From positions 1-6,891 of the forward strand of contig JBBDXA010000061.1 in the NCBI GenBank assembly GCA_040902585.1: a DNA stretch of 6,891 nt. Direction: 5' to 3'. The position numbers were made by a program, and so were the translations under genes. Origin of the DNA: JBBDXA01 sp040902585 (GTDB taxonomy: Bacteria > Planctomycetota > Phycisphaerae > Phycisphaerales > Phycisphaeraceae). Below the pieces are notes generated by a model. That model worked only from the letters and a program-made list of their open reading frames with translations. It was not told the DNA's origin and did not search any database. This document shows, piece by piece, positions 1 through 5,621 of the stretch (positions are counted from its first letter, which is position 1; the number at the start of each line of letters is the position of its first letter).

Positions 1-50
<50 letters not shown>

Positions 51-130
51 AGCCGACAGCCCCCAAAAACCCAGGACCCGCCGACCCGCCCTCGCCCCGA
101 ACGATCCGTTCCTGTCCGCGACTTTGGCTA

Positions 131-328
131 GTTTGTCCAAGGTAGACAAGGGGTAGACAAACGGGTAACAGCTTGACAAAGCACAACTTACCAGCAAATT
201 CCGCTGCTCCGGCAGCGTTTGTCTACCTACCCCCCTCCCCCCTGGTAGCCATTTGCTTTTAACGCTAGTCATTTACAACCTTTAGGTGTTTGTCTACCCC
301 GTGTCTACCCCGTGTCTACTAGACAAAC
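131..328. repeat. Cluster of GTTTGTCTACC-type repeats in both orientations
   Basis: The core GTCTAC, or its complement GTAGAC, occurs at 143-148, 153-158, 221-226, 292-297, 303-308 and 314-319. Two more copies lie outside this span at 437-442 and 465-470. The longer form GTTTGTCTAC is present at 217-226 and 288-297, and inverted at 153-162. Copies at 143/153 are 10 bp apart and those at 292/303/314 are 11 bp apart, which puts them on one face of the helix. The segment 141-162 is the reverse complement of 288-309 with one mismatch in 22. The last repeat runs into the small palindrome GTCTA-C-TAGAC (314-324). Such arrays are typical of multi-copy protein binding sites: iterons of a replication origin, recombinase arm sites, or an operator cluster. 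Which of these applies cannot be decided from the window. Confidence 0.7.
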
Positions 329-677
329 CTGACATAATGGCGGTCATGCGAGCCGACGAGGGCAACTCCTGCCGGTGTCAGCGCGGCGACAACCGGCCGC
401 GCGAGACGATCGCGCTGGCTTCGATGGTGGCCTAACGTCTACCGTACTAGATTGATTGCCTCGGGTCTACCACTTTCCGCCGACCTTTTCTCAACGCCCT
501 CGACGCGCACCCTCCGAACAGCCTGAAAGGCGGAGACTCCGGCTTCGCCCGATGCCCATCCTCCCTGCCCATGGTTCGTTGGCAGGTGTCCTTCGCGGTG
601 CGGGGGCGACAGGACAAGGGGTGCACATGCAGATGTGTGCGGTTTTCGTTCAAGCTTACTTGCCCCTATCAGATCGG
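329..677. other. Gene-poor stretch between repeat cluster and promoter
   Basis: I see no convincing gene here. A 32-codon frame (337-435) ends just before another GTCTACC copy, but it lacks a clear ribosome-binding site and any recognisable motif. Larger frames on both strands between about 447 and 653 overlap each other and have arginine- and proline-rich translations typical of non-coding high-GC DNA. The stretch does hold two outlying GTCTACC motifs (437-443 and 465-471) and a hairpin followed by four T near 621-646, described separately. Confidence 0.5.
621..646 (+). terminator. Weak terminator-like hairpin
   Basis: GTGCACAT (621-628) can pair with ATGTGTGC (633-640) across a four-base GCAG loop. 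This gives eight pairs, two of them G-U, and GGTTTT follows. The stem is modest and the T tract is only four bases, so an operator-like inverted repeat upstream of the next promoter is an equally good reading. Confidence 0.25.
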
Positions 678-706
678 TTGATCTTCTCGGACGGCGCGCC
701 TATATT
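678..706 (+). promoter_or_regulatory. Candidate sigma-70-type promoter for the HNH-like gene
   Basis: TTGATC (678-683) and TATATT (701-706) are separated by exactly 17 bases and resemble the -35 and -10 consensus. Transcription would begin near 713, leaving a leader of about 65 bases before the preferred start at 779. The -10 lies in a locally AT-rich patch just before the lower-GC gene pair. This is inference from consensus; housekeeping promoters in Planctomycetota can be less conserved. Confidence 0.5.
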
Positions 707-778
707 CCTAGGGGGCGATATCAGCCGGATAGTTCCATGATCCAATAATTCACAATGCACGCCAAGGATGGCTCAAAC

Positions 779-1480
779 ATGAACTGTATCCTTTGCCAGC
801 TTCCAAAACCCCTCCGCAAATCGCACATCATTCCCGAGTTCGCTTATCGTGGTCTCTACGATGAGAAGCATCGGATGGTATCGTTCGGGCCGCTCTCTCC
901 CGAAAAGCACTCATCGCGGCTTCAAAAGGGGCTGCGAGATCGTTTGTTGTGTGATGGGTGTGAAGGCTTCATTAATGACAACTTCGAAAAGCCGTTCCTC
1001 AGCTATTTCATCGATGGTAATGCACTCGACGCCCTCAAAGGAAAGCGAGTGGCCACGCTCACTCGAATCAATTATTCGGCATTCAAGCTCTTTCATTTGA
1101 GCGTCTTGTTTCGCGCACATCACGCGATGATTCCGAACTTCGGCGAAGTTTACCTTGGTGCAAGCGAGTCGCCTATCCGTGAAATGTTGTTGAATAAGAA
1201 TGCGGGGAAAGATTGGGAATTTCCGATTGTGTGCAGCGCCATTACACAGCCTGATGGCGAGATATGGAAGGATATCATCGCGCCGGCCCATTCCGTTGTA
1301 TTGGGATCACAACAAGCTTTTCTGTTTACATTCGCCGGATGCCAATGGCTCTACTTTTTGAGTTCTGTTCTCACGCCCGAGATCGACAAACGTTGTCTCA
1401 AAGAATCCGGCGAACTACCAATTGCGAAGTCGGATTGGTTAGCTATGAGCCACTACCAATCGATGGCAGGATCGGTCTGA
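779..1480 (+). CDS. HNH-like (treble-clef zinc) accessory protein
   Basis: The 233-aa product starts MNCILC. It has a CxxC pair (C3, C6), a SHIIPE motif (15-20, H16) and a second CxxC in LLCDGCE (C58, C61). This order of CxxC, [ST]HIxP and CxxC is the treble-clef zinc site of HNH/endonuclease VII-like proteins, with H16 where the catalytic histidine would sit. The rest (about 95-233) is a hydrophobic-patterned domain I cannot name. It resembles scattered accessory hypothetical proteins that begin C-x2-C...SHIIPE. The later Asn and His of a full HNH motif are not obvious, so nuclease activity is uncertain. I chose ATG 779 over ATG 755 because AAGGA (764-768) lies 10 bases upstream and the zinc motif then begins at the N-terminus. 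Sampled GC is lower than in the right-hand genes (27 of 60 in 1081-1140 against 42 of 60 in 3541-3600), suggesting horizontal transfer. A 74-aa gene follows 33 bases later, probably in the same operon. Confidence 0.72.
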   Translation: MNCILCQLPKPLRKSHIIPEFAYRGLYDEKHRMVSFGPLSPEKHSSRLQKGLRDRLLCDGCEGFINDNFEKPFLSYFIDGNALDALKGKRVATLTRINYSAFKLFHLSVLFRAHHAMIPNFGEVYLGASESPIREMLLNKNAGKDWEFPIVCSAITQPDGEIWKDIIAPAHSVVLGSQQAFLFTFAGCQWLYFLSSVLTPEIDKRCLKESGELPIAKSDWLAMSHYQSMAGSV

Positions 1481-1513
1481 ACTGACCGCACACCCAAATC
1501 AAGGGAAACAAGC

Positions 1514-1738
1514 ATGTTGAAACTCGAATGTAAGTTCAACGCCAAGGACCAAGAGAAGGCGGTCATGAAGGCGGCCACGGAGGGAATTGTCAAGAGGGTG
1601 AGGAGTATTCGGTGCCCAGAGCATGGCGAGCATGCGAAGATTGTCGCAACGGGTCGTAACTCAAAGGATTTGAGTTTTAGAGTGTCTGGTTGTTGTCAGC
1701 ATCTTATCGATACCGTTACCGGCAAGCTTGGTAGATAA
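1514..1738 (+). CDS. Small Cys/His hypothetical protein
   Basis: This 74-aa protein has a charged helical-looking N-terminal half (about 1-30), then RCPEHGEH (33-40) and GCCQHL (59-64). C34, H37, H40, C60, C61 and H63 could together bind a metal, although the pattern is not a standard zinc finger. I recall small hypothetical proteins with the layout CxEH...GCCxxLID, but no function is known to me. The start is supported by AAGGGA (1501-1506) seven bases before the ATG. It follows the HNH-like gene by 33 bases with no promoter evident between them, so the two are probably co-transcribed. A functional link between the two products is inference from position only. Confidence 0.62.
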   Translation: MLKLECKFNAKDQEKAVMKAATEGIVKRVRSIRCPEHGEHAKIVATGRNSKDLSFRVSGCCQHLIDTVTGKLGR

Positions 1739-1748
1739 GAACTGGACT

Positions 1749-1769
1749 AATTAGGAACAAATCCTGATT
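1749..1769 (+). terminator. Possible weak terminator hairpin after the two-gene operon
   Basis: AATTAGGA (1749-1756) can pair with TCCTGATT (1762-1769), giving eight pairs with one G-U and a five-base loop, 11 bases after the stop codon of the 74-aa gene. No T tract follows and the stem is AT-rich, so termination is only a possibility. Confidence 0.22.
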
Positions 1770-1836
1770 AATCCAAAAGGACTTGACCGTGGCATTGTGT
1801 TCACCGCGCTGATTATGCAATGTGCGTGAATCTGAG

Positions 1837-1952
1837 GGGTGGCTGGGCAGAGTCTGCGATGCCCCGGTTGTGGGACATGCAAATATTGAATTTCGACCCT
1901 CTCCACCCCTGCGCTCGGCCAGGCCTTCCGCAAAGCCTTCAGCCCCAGCCAC
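1837..1952. repeat. Gene-free segment flanked by 9-bp inverted repeats
   Basis: GTGGCTGGG (1839-1847) and its exact complement CCCAGCCAC (1944-1952) bound about 100 bases with no credible gene. The left arm is preceded by a further GG. The size and terminal inversion could fit a small non-autonomous repeat, but no target-site duplication is evident. Being a dispersed element is inference only. Confidence 0.3.
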
Positions 1953-1988
1953 ACAAACCATGGCCGTGGGCAGCACGGCGGATCGGAG

Positions 1989-2007
1989 CCGGACTCTGTG
2001 AGTCCGG
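1989..2007. repeat. Perfect 8-bp hairpin, TGT loop
   Basis: CCGGACTC (1989-1996) and GAGTCCGG (2000-2007) pair perfectly across a three-base loop. There is no adjacent T tract, so it is not a standard intrinsic terminator. It is the first of three GC-rich hairpins within about 150 bases in the spacer before the GH10-like gene. Confidence 0.55.
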
Positions 2008-2089
2008 GCAAGACAGACGCCCCTGGATCGCCGCGCCATTGACGCTGTCAACATCGGCAAAATCGTTGACTCACAATTGGCCGGCTCTA

Positions 2090-2109
2090 CCGGGGCGAAT
2101 ACGCCCCGG
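2090..2109. repeat. Perfect 8-bp hairpin, AATA loop
   Basis: CCGGGGCG (2090-2097) pairs with CGCCCCGG (2102-2109) across AATA. It is strong and GC-rich with no T tract. It sits about 130 bases before the GH10-like gene and may be a Rho-independent-like stop without a U run, or an mRNA structure. Confidence 0.55.
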
Positions 2110-2119
2110 CTCGCTGACT

Positions 2120-2139
2120 CCGGCTCTGAAAGAGGCCGG
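2120..2139. repeat. Bulged hairpin CCGGCTCT/AGAGGCCGG
   Basis: CCGGCTCT (2120-2127) pairs with AGAGGCCGG (2131-2139) around a short GAA loop with one bulged G. The left arm is a direct repeat of 2081-2088, and TCCGGCTC here (2119-2126) also complements GAGCCGGA at 1986-1993. The three hairpins could therefore fold into alternative structures. Confidence 0.4.
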
Positions 2140-2240
2140 ATTGCACAGCCGACCGCTTATCAACATAATGCAGGGCTGAACCGCTTTTGCCGGCCGGTCG
2201 TGTTTGCCCTGGTTTCATCCGCCCCGACCCACAGGTTCCC

Positions 2241-3824
2241 ATGCTCAAGTTTCTCGTATTCGAGAATGGACAACCCGCCAAACGTTGGACCGTCCGCAAT
2301 GCCTATCTCATCGGCTCGGATCACAGCGCCATGCGCGGTGAAGTCCGCTTCGAAAACGGTGCCATCGTCTGCGAGAAGCGCGAGAGCGGCCCGGCCTCTT
2401 TCGCTCTCCAATACCCCGTGGGCAACTGCGGTGAACTCACCGTCCAGACCGCGCTCCTGCCCGAGCGCGAGGAGCCTTACATCCTCAGTCTCGAACTGGC
2501 GCGGCATCGGCTGATGATGCTCTACAACAAGATGGAAGACTGGAACATGTTCGACGTGGCGGAGGATCACCCCGCCTACAAACGCCTCGAACTGGCACGC
2601 AAGCTTTTCATCGAAGCCCTCTCGCACCAGGATGTGGATAACATCAAGTGCGACAAATTCGCCAGCGACTGCCTCTTCGTCAGCGTGGATGGCAGCGAGG
2701 AACTGGCCCTTTCGCATGCCGAGACTTTGCTCAACCGGCGCAAGACCTCCGGCTCCATCCCGCGCTTTCCCATGGGCTGCGGCGTCGTCCTTCCCCAGGC
2801 CCATGAGCGCGTGCGGGCGGCCTTGCTTAACAACTTCGACTTCGCCGTGATGCCCACGCCCTGGCGCGAGCTCGCGCCGGAGGAAGGCGAGTACCGCTGG
2901 CAGCGGCTGGACAACTGGGTTGAGTGGTCGCGCCAGAATCGGTTGCCCGTCGTCGCGGGGCCTGTCGTCAGTTTCGATTCCTCCGTGCTGCCGGACTGGG
3001 TCTACATCTGGGAGCACGATTACGACACCGTGCGCGATCTGCTCTACGAACACACCGAGCGCGTCATCACGCGATATAAGGATGTGGTCAAGCTCTGGAA
3101 CGTCGTCTCCGGCCTGCACATCAACAGCCACTTCGGTTTCAGCTTTGATCAACTGCTCGACCTGACCCGCATGGCGACGCTGCTGACGAAAGAGATTCAG
3201 CCTGCGGCGAAGGTGCTGATCGAGATTCGCCAGCCGTTCGGCGAGTATTACGCCGCGAATCAAAGGTCCATTCCGCCCCTGATGTATGCGGATCTTCTGA
3301 TCCAGGGCGCGGTCGGGTTTGATGGTCTGGCGATCAAGCTGCTCATGGGGCAGCCTTCGCCGGGGCAGTTCACGCGCGACCTGATGCAGGTGAGCAATCT
3401 GCTCGATCAGTTCGCTGGTTTTAATAAGCCGATCTATCTGACGGTCGGCGTGCCCAGTGAGGTGGTCACGTCGATGATGATGCTTTCGACGGACCCGGCC
3501 GTGCCCGTCGATCCTGAGTGCGGTCACTGGCGCAGGCCCTGGTCCAACTCCGTGCAGGCGCACTGGCTGGAGGCGGTGCTGCACGTGGCGATGGGCAAGC
3601 CTTACGTCGAAGCGGTTGCCTGGCACGAAGTGATCGATCATCCCGATGTGGAGCTGCCCTTAAGCGGACTGCTGACGGAAGACCTTTCACCCAAGCCCGC
3701 GTTCCGGCGCATGGCCGCCTTCCGCAAGGCGCTGAGCGACAAGCAGCCGATGAAGATCGGACAGATGGGCAAGGGCGAAGGCGAAAAAGAGAAGAAGCCC
3801 AGGGGCGCGGCCAGCGGGGCATGA
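2241..3824 (+). CDS. GH10-like TIM-barrel protein lacking both expected catalytic glutamates
   Basis: The 527-aa product has an N-terminal domain of about 170 residues, then a GH10 (endo-1,4-beta-xylanase fold) barrel. Recognisable GH10 landmarks are PTPWRELAPEEGEYRW (205-220, the N-x-x-K-W/P-x-x-G-x-F region), VAGPVVSF (238-245), LPDWV (250-254), WNVVSG (286-291), IYLTVG (398-403), VAWHEVID (459-466) and PKPAF (484-488). In active GH10 enzymes WDVVNE carries the acid/base Glu and ITELD the nucleophile; here these positions are G291 and V402. I therefore infer a non-catalytic or altered-activity member, perhaps carbohydrate-binding. I recall proteins with this N-terminal domain and the automatic label 'endo-1,4-beta-xylanase' in Planctomycetota. 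No signal peptide is visible, so it is probably cytoplasmic. The C-terminus is a Lys/Glu/Gly-rich tail (508-527). ATG 2241 is preferred over TTG 2187 because the typical domain opening MLKFLVFENG starts there. The Shine-Dalgarno is weak (AGG 2233-2235). A lipoprotein gene follows 36 bases after the stop. Confidence 0.8.
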   Translation: MLKFLVFENGQPAKRWTVRNAYLIGSDHSAMRGEVRFENGAIVCEKRESGPASFALQYPVGNCGELTVQTALLPEREEPYILSLELARHRLMMLYNKMEDWNMFDVAEDHPAYKRLELARKLFIEALSHQDVDNIKCDKFASDCLFVSVDGSEELALSHAETLLNRRKTSGSIPRFPMGCGVVLPQAHERVRAALLNNFDFAVMPTPWRELAPEEGEYRWQRLDNWVEWSRQNRLPVVAGPVVSFDSSVLPDWVYIWEHDYDTVRDLLYEHTERVITRYKDVVKLWNVVSGLHINSHFGFSFDQLLDLTRMATLLTKEIQPAAKVLIEIRQPFGEYYAANQRSIPPLMYADLLIQGAVGFDGLAIKLLMGQPSPGQFTRDLMQVSNLLDQFAGFNKPIYLTVGVPSEVVTSMMMLSTDPAVPVDPECGHWRRPWSNSVQAHWLEAVLHVAMGKPYVEAVAWHEVIDHPDVELPLSGLLTEDLSPKPAFRRMAAFRKALSDKQPMKIGQMGKGEGEKEKKPRGAASGA

Positions 3825-3926
3825 TCGAAGTCAGAGGGCGATCGAACTCAAGGAGGCATCATGAACACCTGCCGTGTCGCGATCCTGTGTCTGGTGATGG
3901 TGACGTTCTCGCTCGCCGGTTGCGGC
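3820..3926 (+). repeat. First copy of duplicated leader and signal-peptide DNA
   Basis: Positions 3845-3926 match 4393-4474 (offset 548) at 80 of 82 bases, spanning the Shine-Dalgarno and the first 22 codons of the lipoprotein gene. Weaker similarity reaches back to ATGATCGAAG at 3821-3830, matching 4369-4378. Downstream the two genes diverge sharply. Confidence 0.85.
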
Positions 3927-4361
3927 GACCCCGAGTGGACGACATTCACAGCAAATGACGGCAAGTTCAGCGTGATGTTCCCCGGCAAACCGAAGCGCGA
4001 GAGCAGTCAAACCGCAGGCACTGCCTACACCATCAAGGCGGGCGGCAAGGAGTTTTACGCGGCATTCTTTGACATACCGCCACTTCCCCGCACGAAGGAT
4101 TGGCAGATGAAGGTCCTCGAAGGTGGGCGCGATGGGTCGGTGCAAGAAGCCGGCGGCACCCTCATCTCCAGCACGCCTGGCGAGTTCCTCGAATGCACCG
4201 CGATCGACTATGTCGCCCAGGTGCCCTCGAGCAATACTGTCGTGACCAGCAAGGCTTTCATCAAAGGCAATCGCATCTATCTGATGACGGTTGTCGAGCG
4301 CAAGGAGGTGGCCGGATCGCCCGACGTCGCGAAGTTCTTCAAGTCATTCAGCTTCCAATGA
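3861..4361 (+). CDS. Small lipoprotein, paralogue 1
   Basis: The 166-aa product has a lipoprotein signal peptide: R5, a hydrophobic core (6-17) and the lipobox LAGC with C21 as the lipid-modified residue. The mature protein starts with a short linker, then EWxxF (25-29), GKFSVMFPGKPKR (34-46), and ends SKAFIKGNRIYLMTVV...FFKSFSFQ. The opening FxVxFPxxP and the closing FxxSFxF pattern resemble small PsbP/DcrB-like alpha-beta domains, which is inference from pattern only. The start is certain: AAGGAGG (3850-3856) lies four bases before ATG. It sits 36 bases after the GH10-like gene and 47 before a paralogue with a nearly identical leader. It is predicted to be membrane-anchored in the cell envelope; its function is unknown. 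Confidence 0.85.
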   Translation: MNTCRVAILCLVMVTFSLAGCGDPEWTTFTANDGKFSVMFPGKPKRESSQTAGTAYTIKAGGKEFYAAFFDIPPLPRTKDWQMKVLEGGRDGSVQEAGGTLISSTPGEFLECTAIDYVAQVPSSNTVVTSKAFIKGNRIYLMTVVERKEVAGSPDVAKFFKSFSFQ

Positions 4362-4367
4362 AGCAGT

Positions 4368-4474
4368 CATGATCGAAGGCAACGGGCAAGCAAACTCAAG
4401 GAGGCATCATGAACACTTACCGTGTCGCGATCCTGTGTCTGGTGATGGTGACGTTCTCGCTCGCCGGTTGCGGC
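4368..4474 (+). repeat. Second copy of duplicated leader and signal-peptide DNA
   Basis: This is the partner of 3820-3926. It includes the same AACTCAAGGAGGCATC leader and 22 codons that differ by only two bases. Identity includes synonymous positions, pointing to recent duplication or gene conversion restricted to the 5' end. Confidence 0.85.
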
Positions 4475-4924
4475 AGCGGTGAGTGGGTCCAGTTCAGCTC
4501 CATCGAAGGCATGTTCAAGGCGACCTTTCCCCACCAGCCTGATCGCCAGGTCAACAGCAAGTCCAAGGCGGTGGGCTTCAACGCCAAGTCGGATGATGTG
4601 CAGGTCGGCGTGACCATCGTCAGGCTCTCCGGCGCGCCGCTGAACGACGACCAGGCGTTGAGCATCCTGAAAAAGGCGCAGGATCTGGCCTCGCGGGAAC
4701 TGGGCGCGAATGTGAGCAACCAGTCGGTCTACGATTGGTCCGAGGTGAAGGTGCTCGACTATGTGCTGATCAACACCAAGTCAGGCTTGCTGGTGCGGCA
4801 CAAGACCTTCATTCGCAACCGCACACTCTACAGCGTCAGCCTCGTCGGCACGGAAGCGGGCCTGGCGTCGGCTGACGCGGTGCGCTTCATGGATTCGTTC
4901 CAGTTCAGAGGCGCGCTGGATTGA
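4409..4924 (+). CDS. Small lipoprotein, paralogue 2
   Basis: This 171-aa protein has the same signal peptide as the upstream lipoprotein apart from Y4 in place of C4, with lipobox LAGC (C21). The mature part aligns only at spaced positions: EWxxF (25-29), GxFxxxFPxxPxR (34-46), and a C-terminal KTFIRNRTLYSVSLV...RFMDSFQF. The middle (about 47-128) has no obvious identity but similar length. AAGGAGG (4398-4404) sits four bases before the ATG. It is 47 bases after paralogue 1, likely on the same transcript, and the next gene has its own promoter-like sequence. A cell-envelope lipoprotein of unknown role; tandem paralogues might bind different partners. Confidence 0.85.
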   Translation: MNTYRVAILCLVMVTFSLAGCGSGEWVQFSSIEGMFKATFPHQPDRQVNSKSKAVGFNAKSDDVQVGVTIVRLSGAPLNDDQALSILKKAQDLASRELGANVSNQSVYDWSEVKVLDYVLINTKSGLLVRHKTFIRNRTLYSVSLVGTEAGLASADAVRFMDSFQFRGALD

Positions 4925-4934
4925 ACCGGCCGGG

Positions 4935-4963
4935 CCTTCACTTCCTCCGAATCGCGCTATAAT
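4935..4963 (+). promoter_or_regulatory. Candidate promoter for the acetyltransferase gene
   Basis: A perfect TATAAT (4958-4963) follows CCTTCA (4935-4940) at 17 bases; the -35 is weak. Transcription would start near 4970. This leaves about 50 bases of leader before ATG 5022, and it would place the alternative TTG at 4974 almost at the RNA end, which argues against that start. Confidence 0.5.
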
Positions 4964-5021
4964 CCCGATCAAGTTGCCGGCCGATTGGTTTCACTTGTTC
5001 CCCGAGGTCCGCCCCGCGCCC

Positions 5022-5621
5022 ATGATCCGACGTGCTTCCATCTTCGATGTGCCCGCGATGGCACGCATCATCAACCACGCCGCCGAGTTCGGGCAGATGC
5101 TGCACCGTTCGCATGCGTATCTCTACGAACACGTGCGCGACTTTAAGATCGCCCACGAAGGCGGCAAGGTCGTCGGCGTGTGCGGCTTGAATATCGTCTG
5201 GGCCAATCTCGCCGAGGTCTACGCGCTGGCGGTGGATCATTCCTGCCGCGGGCGCGGGCTGGGCAGCAAGCTTGTCAAGGCGGTCATGGCTGAGGCGCGG
5301 CGTTTGAAAATCGCCCGGCTCATGACGCTGACCTACGAACAGAAATTCTTCGACCGCCTCGGCTTCGTCGTCGTCGATCGCCAGACGCTGCCGATGAAGG
5401 TGTGGAGCCAGTGCGTGTACTGTTTGAAGAATCAGGCGTGCGATGAGATCGCGATGATCAAGGTGCTCGAAGGCGTGCCGGACGCGGCCAAGGAGTTCAG
5501 CGAGGAGGCGTTGCAGGAGTCTGAGGATCACGCGTACGATGTGCCGGTGACGATAAAAGGTGTGAAGTATTCGACGCGTGAGCCGCGCCCGCTACTGGAC
5601 GAAGCGCCGGTCGAATCCTGA
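5022..5621 (+). CDS. argA: ArgA-like N-acetyltransferase (probable N-acetylglutamate synthase)
   Basis: The 199-aa GNAT protein would transfer acetyl from acetyl-CoA to glutamate, the first step of arginine synthesis, in the cytoplasm. It starts with IRRASIFDVPAMARII (2-17), then LHRSHAYLYEHVRDF (27-41) and VVGVCGLNI (50-58). LAEVYALAVD (63-72) leads into the acetyl-CoA loop RGRGLG (76-81), followed by LTYEQKFFDRLGF (103-115), LPMKVWSQCVYC (123-134) and CDEIA (140-144). The LAE-x-x-x-LAV, FF-x-x-x-GF, LP-x-KVW and CDE-[IV]-A signatures are those of short, kinase-less ArgA proteins. Residues 150-199 are an acidic, low-conservation tail. ATG 5022 is chosen because the family's conserved sequence starts there; TTG 4974 would add 16 residues without visible motifs. 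The ribosome site is weak (GAGG at 5004-5007, somewhat distant). No arginine gene adjoins, so the substrate rests on family resemblance. Confidence 0.82.
   Translation: MIRRASIFDVPAMARIINHAAEFGQMLHRSHAYLYEHVRDFKIAHEGGKVVGVCGLNIVWANLAEVYALAVDHSCRGRGLGSKLVKAVMAEARRLKIARLMTLTYEQKFFDRLGFVVVDRQTLPMKVWSQCVYCLKNQACDEIAMIKVLEGVPDAAKEFSEEALQESEDHAYDVPVTIKGVKYSTREPRPLLDEAPVES

Noticed and set aside
51..140. A minus-strand frame running off the left edge
   Set aside because: More than one minus frame is open here, none shows a motif, and the stretch ends in the artefactual homopolymer, so no gene can be claimed.
131..328. CRISPR array
   Set aside because: The repeats are short, occur in both orientations and have irregular or no spacers.
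337..435. A 32-codon frame starting MAVMRADEGN after the repeat cluster
   Set aside because: There is no clear Shine-Dalgarno, no recognisable motif, and length is within chance. A GTG at 286 could extend it, but only through the repeats themselves.
447..653. Overlapping frames of 68 (minus) and 94 (plus) codons
   Set aside because: Composition is Arg/Pro-rich, neither has a convincing ribosome site, and they contradict each other. A decayed or repeat-derived sequence cannot be excluded.
1820..2179. A 119-codon frame and opposing minus-strand frames in the spacer
   Set aside because: They run through perfect hairpins, lack ribosome sites and have no domain-like pattern.
2160..3641. A 493-codon open frame on the minus strand
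   Set aside because: It lies entirely opposite the GH10-like gene, whose + strand translation has clear family motifs. The minus frame is His/Arg/Val-rich without motifs, as expected for antisense of high-GC coding DNA.
3821..4482. A second, out-of-frame ORF opening MIE... present in both lipoprotein leaders, one overlapping the GH10-like stop as ATGA
   Set aside because: Its similarity between copies is a by-product of the duplicated DNA; the frames end at different places and the true lipoprotein starts have far better ribosome sites.
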